In this document: positions 1 to 6,457 of the stretch, piece after piece
Numbering within the stretch: the first letter of the stretch is position 1
Layout: each line of letters begins with the position of its first letter
DNA from: Flavobacteriales bacterium
GTDB taxonomy: Bacteria; Bacteroidota; Bacteroidia; UBA10329
Length of the DNA: 35,973 nt
Direction: 5' to 3'
Assembly (NCBI GenBank): GCA_021739625.1
Contig: JAIPBJ010000024.1
Span: forward strand, 1-35,973
Made by a program: the position numbers and the translations under genes
Notes under the pieces: model-generated
What the model saw: the letters and a program-made list of their open reading frames with translations, nothing else
The model's database searches: none
What the model was told of the DNA's origin: nothing

Positions 1-210
1 GGCCGCTCCCATTGGCACCGGGCACGTGCAGCGTGGCAATCCGGCCGCTCCCATTGGCACCGGGCATGTGCAGCGTGGCAATCCGGCCGCTCCCATTGGC
101 ACCGGGCATGTGCAGCGTGGCAATCCGGCCGCTCCCATTGGCACCGGGCATGTGCAGCGTGGCAATCCGGCCGCTCCCAGTGGCACCGGGCACGTGCAGC
201 GTGGTGATCT
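1..210. repeat. 42-bp tandem repeat, five copies, cut by window edge
   Basis: Copies begin at 1, 43, 85, 127 and 169. The first four differ almost only at one C/T site; the fifth has a T-to-G change and decays at its end (ggtgatctg in place of ggcaatcc). The period is 14 codons, so a protein repeat is possible in several frames. A + frame open from the left edge repeats AAPIGTGHVQRGNP and stops at 250; in that frame the C/T change is silent (His). The minus frame would repeat ATLHMPGANGSGRI, but a stop lies just upstream and no good start is visible. It is either the 3' end of a repeat-bearing gene or an intergenic satellite. The window start inside near-identical copies suggests an assembly break. 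Confidence 0.9.
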
Positions 211-250
211 GAACAGTCAGACCTGTGCCAATGGGTCACTTGCAGGGTGA

Positions 251-431
251 CGGCAATGGCGTTCCGTGGCCGGGCTTCCGATGCATCCACAGATGTAGGA
301 TACACACATGTATTTGGAATAAAAATCTACTAAAGTGAAAGATCCGCGAAAATGCAAACTTGAGCAAAGTCAATGTTCAATCCATTCACTTACAGATATT
401 TGCGACCATATCCAACCAAAAACAAAACATC
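251..431. other. Intergenic region before the first gene
   Basis: After the repeat-frame stop at 250 there is no convincing gene until 432. The DNA becomes AT-rich from about 295. GATATTTG near 402-409 resembles the Bacteroidota -7 box TAnnTTTG, and the last 15 bases before the ATG at 432 are A-rich, as is usual for translation starts in this phylum. An in-frame TTG at 360 would lengthen the first protein by 24 residues but is less likely than the ATG. Confidence 0.5.
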
Positions 432-1415
432 ATGAGCGACATCGCATGGCATTACATCAACAACCAATTCGACCAGGCCACGCGCAACAGTTTCAAGCGT
501 TGCAACATCCTGAACAACGACCACCAGAGCAAGTTGACCTCCGAGCAGGCGGATCCGGTCATCGGAGGGCTGGTGACGCGTACCGCCCCGCTTAGCAGCA
601 CTTACAGCGGCCGATACAGCACATGGATATCGGCCAGTGCCACCTATAAAGGGCACACCAAGCTGGTGGACAACCTGCTGCTGGAGCTGAGCAGCCTGAA
701 GATCAAGCAATGGGACATCCAGATCCAAGGGCAGCATCTGGAAGGGACGGCCGAGTATATGATGATTCTGCCCAAACGAAGGATACCCTTCCAGAACGGC
801 ACCAAGGACGGTCAGCTGAGCGAGGTGGAGGCATTGGCAGAAAGGCTGCTGGCCTACCCCGCCCTCTCTGCCACACAGACGGACGTGGACACCTTTGCCA
901 TCGCCATGCGCACCGCCCGCGACAACCAACAGCAGAAGGAGCAGTTGGTGTCCATGGCCTCGGATATGCTGGAACAGGCAAGATTGGCGCTCTGCACCAT
1001 GATGTATGGCAACCTCGGTGTGCTGATGGACAAGTACCGCGACACGCCTAACATGATCGAGAACTTCTGGCAGTTGGACCTCATCAGAAACACGGGCCAA
1101 GGGGGAAACGATGACGACCTGCCCAATACCGGGGTCAGCATCAAAGGCAAGGTGACCGACAAGAGCACTGGCCTGGCACTGGTGGGTGCCAAAGTGAGCG
1201 TCTATGACACGGCCAACGGGCCGGGCAGCGGCACCATCGACAGTTTCACCGATGCGCAGGGCGAATACATCATTGAGATATCCGACCTGCCTGCCCCGAT
1301 GCAGGCCACCATCGAAGCAAGCCATGCGGGCCATGGCACCGAGTCGCGCAATTTGGCCCTCAGCCCGGGCGGCAGCTATGCCAGCGAGCACTTCTCGCTC
1401 AGCCCCATGCCCTGA
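432..1415 (+). CDS. Hypothetical protein with C-terminal CarboxypepD_reg-like domain
   Basis: The product has 327 residues starting from the ATG at 432 (MSDIAWHYINNQF). I do not recognise the first 230 residues. They look soluble and mostly helical, with a Gln/Glu/Lys-rich helical stretch near residues 160-200, and no signal peptide is visible. A short Gly/Asp-rich linker (about 222-232) leads to residues 236-325. That part reads as a carboxypeptidase regulatory-like beta-sandwich: IKGKVTDKSTGLALVGAKVSV, then a TDAQGEYIIEI strand pair. This domain is common in Bacteroidota proteins, usually exported ones such as SusC/TonB receptors, so a copy on a protein with no export signal is unusual. A strong hairpin follows the stop. 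The gene stands alone. Function unknown; the domain call is fairly safe and the rest is descriptive. Confidence 0.85.
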   Translation: MSDIAWHYINNQFDQATRNSFKRCNILNNDHQSKLTSEQADPVIGGLVTRTAPLSSTYSGRYSTWISASATYKGHTKLVDNLLLELSSLKIKQWDIQIQGQHLEGTAEYMMILPKRRIPFQNGTKDGQLSEVEALAERLLAYPALSATQTDVDTFAIAMRTARDNQQQKEQLVSMASDMLEQARLALCTMMYGNLGVLMDKYRDTPNMIENFWQLDLIRNTGQGGNDDDLPNTGVSIKGKVTDKSTGLALVGAKVSVYDTANGPGSGTIDSFTDAQGEYIIEISDLPAPMQATIEASHAGHGTESRNLALSPGGSYASEHFSLSPMP

Positions 1416-1437
1416 CAGCCATCGTCCACGCAGGCCA

Positions 1438-1470
1438 AGGCCCCCTCGGAACAGATGTCCGGGGGGGCCT
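1438..1470 (+). terminator. Strong hairpin after the first gene
   Basis: Bases 1438-1450 pair with 1458-1470 through about 13 base pairs (core ggccccc/gggggcc, one T-G wobble) around a 7-base loop, 22 bases after the stop. No T-run follows, so termination is inferred from the stem alone. Confidence 0.65.
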
Positions 1471-1523
1471 CTGTGCATCAGCACACCGCCATGGGGCAGG
1501 CCCGTTCACCGCCACTCCTCCCC

Positions 1524-1531
1524 TATCTTCG
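1524..1531 (+). promoter_or_regulatory. Candidate -7 box TATCTTCG before rlmB
   Basis: TATCTTCG matches TAnnTTTG at all but one fixed position and lies only 4 bases before the ATG at 1536. Transcription would then start almost at the ATG, giving a leaderless or near-leaderless mRNA. No good -33 TTG box is visible at the usual spacing. Confidence 0.4.
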
Positions 1532-1535
1532 CGCC

Positions 1536-2312
1536 ATGACCGACCCACGCCCCACCCCACGCCAACGCCCCGAGACCAACAGCCTCATTTTCGGCATCCA
1601 CCCCGTGCTGGAAGCCATAGAGGCCGGCAAGGAACTGGAGAAGGTGTATGTGAAGAAAGGCATGGCCTCGGACGTGATGGGCCGCATCAAGCGGGCCTTG
1701 CGTCAGCGCGATGTGCCGATTCAGGAAGTGCCGCAGGAGAAGCTCAACCGCCTCACCACCAAGAACCACCAGGGCATCATCGCCATGCTGTCGCCCATCG
1801 AGTATGTGGACGTGATGGAGGCGGTGCAGGGCGCGTTCGACAAGGGGACCGACCCGCTGGTGGTGGTGCTGGACCGGGTGAGCGATGTGGGCAACTTCGG
1901 GGCGATATGCCGCAGTGCCGAGTGTGCCGGGGCGCATGGCATACTGATGCCTGCCAAGGGCAGCGCTCAGGTCAATCCCGTCACCGTGAAAACATCGGCC
2001 GGGGCGGTGTTCAACCTCAACATAGGCCGCACCTACGACCTCAGGCGCACGGTGATGCAACTGCAGGCATCGGGGCTGCGCATCATTGCCTGCACCGAAA
2101 AGGCCGAACGCACTGTTTATGACACCGACCTCACCGGGCCTGTGGCCATCCTGATGGGTTCTGAGGAGGACGGCATAGACCCCGCCCTGCTCGAAGTGGC
2201 CGATGAGCGCGTCTCCATTCCCATGGCCGGCAGCACCGGTTCGCTCAATGTGAGCGTGGCCACAGGGGTCATCCTCTTTGAGCGGCTGCGGCAATTGCGT
2301 GCCCATGGATAG
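1536..2312 (+). CDS. rlmB: 23S rRNA (guanosine-2'-O)-methyltransferase RlmB
   Basis: This 258-residue protein belongs to the SpoU/TrmH (SPOUT) family, whose RlmB members methylate the 2'-OH of a guanosine (G2251 in E. coli numbering) in the 23S rRNA peptidyl-transferase region using S-adenosylmethionine. An N-terminal substrate-binding domain (about 15-95, with IFGIHPVLEAI) precedes the knotted catalytic domain. All three SpoU motifs are visible: DRVSDVGNFGAICRSAE (113-129), ILMGSEEDGID (205-215) and IPMAGSTGSLNVSVATGVILF (228-248). I chose the ATG at 1536 because it gives normal family length. An upstream in-frame start at 1455 would add 27 low-quality residues and run through the terminator hairpin. 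The stop overlaps the next gene start by 8 bases, so the two are probably translated together. Family certain; the exact guanosine rests on the RlmB-like length and context. Confidence 0.93.
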   Translation: MTDPRPTPRQRPETNSLIFGIHPVLEAIEAGKELEKVYVKKGMASDVMGRIKRALRQRDVPIQEVPQEKLNRLTTKNHQGIIAMLSPIEYVDVMEAVQGAFDKGTDPLVVVLDRVSDVGNFGAICRSAECAGAHGILMPAKGSAQVNPVTVKTSAGAVFNLNIGRTYDLRRTVMQLQASGLRIIACTEKAERTVYDTDLTGPVAILMGSEEDGIDPALLEVADERVSIPMAGSTGSLNVSVATGVILFERLRQLRAHG

Positions 2313-4161
2313 GCGCGAGCGCAACATTCTGCTGGGCATCGTGCTCGCCATGGCAGCGGCCCTGCGCCTGTGGAACTACTGGCAGCCCTCCTACAGCAAC
2401 GATGAGCTGAGCGCACTGGCGCGGCTCGACTTCGGCACACTGAAAGACCTGATCGCAGGCGGGGTGCGGCCTGACGGCCACCCTGCCGCTGCGCAGGTGC
2501 TGCTGTGGCACGTGGTGCGCATCTTCGGTGACAGGGAGGCATGGGTGCGCCTGCCCTTTGTGCTTGCTGGCATCGGGGCCGTGCTCTATATGTACAGGAC
2601 CGGAAGGGCATGGCACAGCGCGAGCGCGGGCCTGCTGATGGCCGCTGCGCTTGCCACCCTCGAATTCCCACTGCTCTATTCGCGCATCGCAAGGCCTTAT
2701 GCCCTCGGGCTGCTGTTCGCCACCATGGCCGCCTATCATTGGGTGCGCATCGTCCGCGGAACCCACACGGCCCGGAATCTTTGGCTGCTGGCCATTTCGC
2801 TGGCCCTCTGTGCATACACCCATTATTTCTGTGGCCTGACGGCAGCGGTGATGGCCCTCACCGGCACCCTGATGCTGAAGGGCGACAGGCTGAGGCAGTA
2901 CCTCTATGCATTGGGCGGGGCCATCGTGCTCTTCCTTCCGCACCTGGCCACCACCCTCCATCAGCTGAGCATGGGCGGGGTGGCATGGGTGGGCATACCG
3001 CAGAACGACTGGCCGGTGGAGCATCTGGCCTACATCCTCAATGATTCATACATGGTCATGGCCGTTCTGGGTGGAATCGGGTTGTTGGGCTGGGTGGTTT
3101 TCCGCCCGCATAGGCGATGGACACAATGGATGCTCCCACTCGCATTCTTTCTCACACCGATGCTCATCGGATTCTTCTATTCAAAGCATGTGAGTCCGGT
3201 GCTTCAGCACAGTGTGCTGCTGTTCTCGTTCCCGTTCCTGCTGGTGTTCATCTTTTCGGGATGGGAAGACCGCCATAGGTGGTTTACGGTGATGTCTGTC
3301 ATTCTTGTGCTTGCCACCGGGGTTTTCAGCACGGTGCATCAAAATGGCTTCTATCGGACGGAACACTTCGGTGTTTTCCGCCAACTGGCCGAAAGGGCGG
3401 TGGAATGGCGTGCGCAGTTGGGCACCGACCTGCTGCTGGTGGCCGATGTGAACCATCCCTCCTATCTCGACCGCTATCTTGAGCGGACATCCATTCCCGA
3501 TCTGCGGTTCGCAGACTATCGTGTGACCGATGAGGGCGGGCTGCTGCGGCTCAAAAGGCTGATGGCCGGAACAGACGCGCATCATCTGGTATATGCGCAC
3601 AGCACCCTGAACCAGACCCCGGAGGTGGAACGCATCATCCGCGAGAAATATCCCATGGTGGTAGGATCGGAGATACATTTCAACAGCGGCATCACGCTGT
3701 TCAGAAAGGGAGATGCGCAGAGGCACACCATCAGCAGGTTCAACTTCGACAGCTCGGGCGGATGGATGTGCGACACCATTGCTGTGCAGACCGACAGTCT
3801 TGCACCGGTCACCTACACCATAGGAGGAGAGCGGCCCTACGGCCCCACGTGGACGGCATCGGTACACGGGCTTGCAGAAAAGAACATCCCCGCGCTGACC
3901 ATTTATCTTGAGGCCATCATGCCTGCGGAGGCCGGAGCAGAGATGCTGCTGGTGATGGAGCAATGGTCGGGCGAGGAGCGCTATGTGTGGGAGGCACGCC
4001 CCATACACGTGCAGATTCCCTCAGGCGAGCACAGTTGGGCCATCTTCGATTTCCCACTACAGCCCATGAAAGGCACGCAGGACGTGGTGAAGGTCTATGC
4101 GTGGTCGGCATCGGGCCACACGCTGCGCATCCAGCACCTTGAGGTTCGGACAGTGGATTAG
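2305..4161 (+). CDS. Membrane glycosyltransferase, GT39/ArnT-like (PMT_2 superfamily)
   Basis: The protein has 618 residues from the ATG at 2305, which lies inside the end of rlmB (ATGGATAG overlap). About ten hydrophobic segments fill residues 8-370, followed by a roughly 240-residue extracytoplasmic domain rich in beta strands. The first periplasmic loop holds the acidic pair expected of GT-C enzymes (SYSNDELSAL, near 31-40), followed by DGHPAAAQVLLW and YSRIARPYALGLLF. Such enzymes take a sugar from a polyprenyl-phosphate carrier and attach it to protein or glycan outside the membrane; the acceptor here is unknown. It may share the rlmB transcript, though the roles are unrelated. It runs toward the phosphatase gene on the other strand with only 13 bases between stops and no clear terminator. 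Confidence 0.82.
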   Translation: MDRRERNILLGIVLAMAAALRLWNYWQPSYSNDELSALARLDFGTLKDLIAGGVRPDGHPAAAQVLLWHVVRIFGDREAWVRLPFVLAGIGAVLYMYRTGRAWHSASAGLLMAAALATLEFPLLYSRIARPYALGLLFATMAAYHWVRIVRGTHTARNLWLLAISLALCAYTHYFCGLTAAVMALTGTLMLKGDRLRQYLYALGGAIVLFLPHLATTLHQLSMGGVAWVGIPQNDWPVEHLAYILNDSYMVMAVLGGIGLLGWVVFRPHRRWTQWMLPLAFFLTPMLIGFFYSKHVSPVLQHSVLLFSFPFLLVFIFSGWEDRHRWFTVMSVILVLATGVFSTVHQNGFYRTEHFGVFRQLAERAVEWRAQLGTDLLLVADVNHPSYLDRYLERTSIPDLRFADYRVTDEGGLLRLKRLMAGTDAHHLVYAHSTLNQTPEVERIIREKYPMVVGSEIHFNSGITLFRKGDAQRHTISRFNFDSSGGWMCDTIAVQTDSLAPVTYTIGGERPYGPTWTASVHGLAEKNIPALTIYLEAIMPAEAGAEMLLVMEQWSGEERYVWEARPIHVQIPSGEHSWAIFDFPLQPMKGTQDVVKVYAWSASGHTLRIQHLEVRTVD

Positions 4162-4174
4162 GCCCCTAATGTTC

Positions 4175-5170
4175 TCAAGGGATGCGCAGCCCTATGAGCA
4201 GGGTATCGTCCAACTGCATGAGGTCGCCACGCCATTGGTGAAAACGCTCTTTCACCAGCGCACATTGTTCCTTGCAGGGCAATCTGTGGGCCTCGAACAG
4301 CAGTGACCGGAAGTTGTCATACTTGAACTTCTTGCCCATGGACCCACCGAACTGGTCCGGATATCCGTCCGAGAAGATATAGATGACATCACCGGTGCGG
4401 ACCTCCATTCTGTGGTTGGTGAACTTGCGGAGCCGGTCGTCAATGGAGATGCCGATGGGGAACTTGTCGCCCTTGGTCTCCAACAGGTGTCCCTCACGGA
4501 TGATATAGAGCGGGTTGTAGGCCCCTGAGTATTCCAAGGTGCGGTTTCCGAGATCGAGATTGATGAGCGCAATGTCCATCCCGTCCTTTATGCCCATGGT
4601 GTCATCGGTCTTCTGGCGCAGGGTGTCGCTCACAGTCTCGTTAAGATAGTCGAGGATGAGCGAAGGTGTGGTGAGGCCCTCCTCGCGCACGGCAGCGTTC
4701 AGCGCATTGTTGCCGATGATGGACATGAATGCGCCCGGCACACCATGGCCGGTGCAATCGACCGCAGCTATCAGCACTTTGCCCTCATATTCCTGAAGCC
4801 AATAGAAATCGCCACTTACAATGTCGCGGGGCGAATGGAACACGAACGAGTCGGGGATCACGTTGCGGAACCGGTCCTCGGAGGGCAGTATCGCTTCCTG
4901 AATGAGCCGTGCATAGTGGATGCTGCTGAGCAGATCGCTGTTCTTCTCATTGACCTCGGCCGATGCCTTGGTCACCTTGGCCTTGGCATCATTCAGCTCT
5001 CGCGAGCTGAGGTCCAAGGCACGCTCAAGCAGGTTGAGGTTCTCCTCATAATGGGAGTATGCCTCGTCCACAATCCTGAAGAAGCCTTCCATGGCCTCAG
5101 GAATGGTCACATCTGGAAGGTGCCTGCGAATCTGCCGATCGAGCAGTCTGCTACGAAGTTTATCCAACAC
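4175..5170 (-). CDS. SpoIIE/PP2C-type serine phosphatase with coiled-coil N-terminus
   Basis: From the GTG at 5170 the product has 331 residues. Residues 1-35 are a short helical region, about 38-80 a charged coiled coil, and SSIHYARLIQEAILP (82-96) is the linker seen just before the phosphatase domain in many Bacteroidota signalling proteins. The PP2C-like SpoIIE domain (about 105-330) shows metal-binding acidic residues in SGDFYW (Asp121) and AVDCTGHGVPGAFMS (Asp138), and later IFSDGYPDQFGG. It should remove phosphate from serine or threonine of a partner such as an anti-sigma-antagonist; none is encoded here. No ATG fits. The GTG at 5170 lies 2 bases after the stop of the FIST gene, while a GTG at 5224 would overlap that gene by about 50 bases. 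Coupling with the FIST sensor is likely. Confidence 0.88.
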   Translation of the reverse strand: MLDKLRSRLLDRQIRRHLPDVTIPEAMEGFFRIVDEAYSHYEENLNLLERALDLSSRELNDAKAKVTKASAEVNEKNSDLLSSIHYARLIQEAILPSEDRFRNVIPDSFVFHSPRDIVSGDFYWLQEYEGKVLIAAVDCTGHGVPGAFMSIIGNNALNAAVREEGLTTPSLILDYLNETVSDTLRQKTDDTMGIKDGMDIALINLDLGNRTLEYSGAYNPLYIIREGHLLETKGDKFPIGISIDDRLRKFTNHRMEVRTGDVIYIFSDGYPDQFGGSMGKKFKYDNFRSLLFEAHRLPCKEQCALVKERFHQWRGDLMQLDDTLLIGLRIP

Positions 5171-5172
5171 GG

Positions 5173-6312
5173 TCAGAGCTCTGTGAATGTGGTGATGGTC
5201 ATGGTCTGGTTGTGCAGCGCACACCTTCGAGACTCTTCAGCAGGGGCAATCTCACCATAAGAGTAGAATCCTGCGATGGCCACATCGGCTCCGAGCACCT
5301 CACGCACAGCTTCCACCTCCTCGTCAATGCGCTGGCCAAGCACCAGCTTTCGGCCTACGCAGCTCACGAGTATGGCGAGGCTTGGTCCATCCTCCGTTCC
5401 ATTCTGCTTCGACCGCTGCGCAGCCCGCCCGGCCCCTTCGATCAGTTTTCCGAAATTGGCCTTCATCAACCGTACGTAGCACCCTTGCGGAATATCGCCT
5501 GCGAAAGTCATGCTGCCATCGGCCTCGTCCACAGCGAGCACTGTCCTTACAATGGTCTCGGCATCCTCATCGAACTTGATGCCCAAGGGGAACAGCAGTG
5601 CCGAACCGGGGAGTTCGTCCGCGCGGTCGCCCAGATACATCTTGTAAAGTTCGAGGGCACACTGCCCGTCCAGCTCGTAGAGCACGTTGCCTTCAGACCG
5701 GGTCACAAGGCGTTCGGCCCCGAAGTTGTCCCATCCGCCCACCGAGCCATGGCCCACCCTGAGGCTGCTGCCATAGAATCCGACCGCCACGATATTCATC
5801 TCGGCAGGAGGCCCATTGAGACCTACAAGTGTCCTTTGGAACTGGGCCGCATCGCCCGCCAGCCCTCCAGTGCAGGTCACCTCGACCGAAAGTCCGGCAT
5901 TGAGCCCTTTCACTATCTCACTTCCGTTGACATGCAGCCCATCGGACAGCACGAAGACGTGACAAAGTCCCTCTTTCTGAAGCATTGCTGCCAACTGCAC
6001 ACCGGCATTGAAGCTGTCCTTGGCATCAGCGATGCTGATGGTGACGGCCCTGACCTCAGTCCTCTCAAAGTCGATGGCGGTGATGGACATCGAATCGTCA
6101 AAGACCATTTCGCCCAGAATCTCGCCCGAGGTGCTTCCCATCACGATCTGCGCGGTGGGGTAGGCCCTGCGCAGTTCATCATACCTTGAAGAATCCTCAA
6201 GAAGGGGTCTGGCCCCGAATGCCAGCACCAGATCGGCACTGTCACTCAATTCATTGTCGCGAATGGCCCGAAGTCCCAATTCGGGCGTCCACTGAAACTG
6301 ATCCATCCTCAT
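5173..6312 (-). CDS. FIST N- and C-domain signal-input protein
   Basis: This 379-residue soluble protein has a FIST_N-like region (about 25-225) and a FIST_C-like region (about 230-375). Typical features are VLAFGAR near the start, MGSTSGEILG, FVLSDGLHVNGSEIVKGL, a glycine-rich TCTGGLAGDAAQF segment, VAVGFYGSSLRVGHGSVGGWD, and near the end AIAGFYSYGEIAP, a signature of the family. FIST domains are proposed sensors of small molecules such as amino acids and are often fused or linked to histidine kinases, GGDEF domains or chemotaxis proteins. Here the downstream output is a SpoIIE phosphatase, which starts 2 bases after this stop. ATGs at 6312 and 6306 both fit. No membrane segment or signal peptide is visible, so the module should be cytoplasmic. 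Confidence 0.88.
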   Translation of the reverse strand: MRMDQFQWTPELGLRAIRDNELSDSADLVLAFGARPLLEDSSRYDELRRAYPTAQIVMGSTSGEILGEMVFDDSMSITAIDFERTEVRAVTISIADAKDSFNAGVQLAAMLQKEGLCHVFVLSDGLHVNGSEIVKGLNAGLSVEVTCTGGLAGDAAQFQRTLVGLNGPPAEMNIVAVGFYGSSLRVGHGSVGGWDNFGAERLVTRSEGNVLYELDGQCALELYKMYLGDRADELPGSALLFPLGIKFDEDAETIVRTVLAVDEADGSMTFAGDIPQGCYVRLMKANFGKLIEGAGRAAQRSKQNGTEDGPSLAILVSCVGRKLVLGQRIDEEVEAVREVLGADVAIAGFYSYGEIAPAEESRRCALHNQTMTITTFTEL

Positions 6313-6411
6313 CCTGTTCCTGCTTGGTTCCGGCCGTCTCGAACGACCGTAACATTTCAGGGTTACAGATTTTCGATAGAGAACCGTTCTTCAGCACGAA
6401 AAATAACAACA

Positions 6412-6428
6412 GTACGCAAAATGCGTAC
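6412..6428 (-). terminator. Perfect 7-bp inverted repeat, possible terminator of the UbiD gene
   Basis: GTACGCA-AAA-TGCGTAC is a perfect inverted repeat. On the minus strand it is followed by the T-rich TGTTGTTATTTTT, as for an intrinsic terminator about 30 bases after the UbiD stop. The short stem leaves an operator site for the FIST promoter as an alternative. Confidence 0.4.
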
Positions 6429-6457
6429 GTAAATTCCGCAGTTGGCGCATGGTGAAG

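Noticed and set aside
1-210. CRISPR array at the left edge
   Set aside because: The 42-bp units are directly adjacent with no unique spacers, so this is a simple tandem repeat.
360-431. TTG start extending the first protein by 24 residues
   Set aside because: The added residues are poor and the ATG at 432 follows an A-rich leader; a phylum-typical start.
390-1484. Long open frame on the minus strand (364 codons)
   Set aside because: It lies antisense to the gene at 432-1415, has a composition dominated by His, Gly, Arg and Leu as expected from a shadow frame, and matches no family.
1455-1535. Upstream start for rlmB
   Set aside because: It would place the start inside the terminator hairpin and add 27 residues not expected in the family.
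5212-6189. 325-codon open frame on the plus strand
   Set aside because: Antisense to the FIST gene, whose minus-strand product has clear family features throughout.
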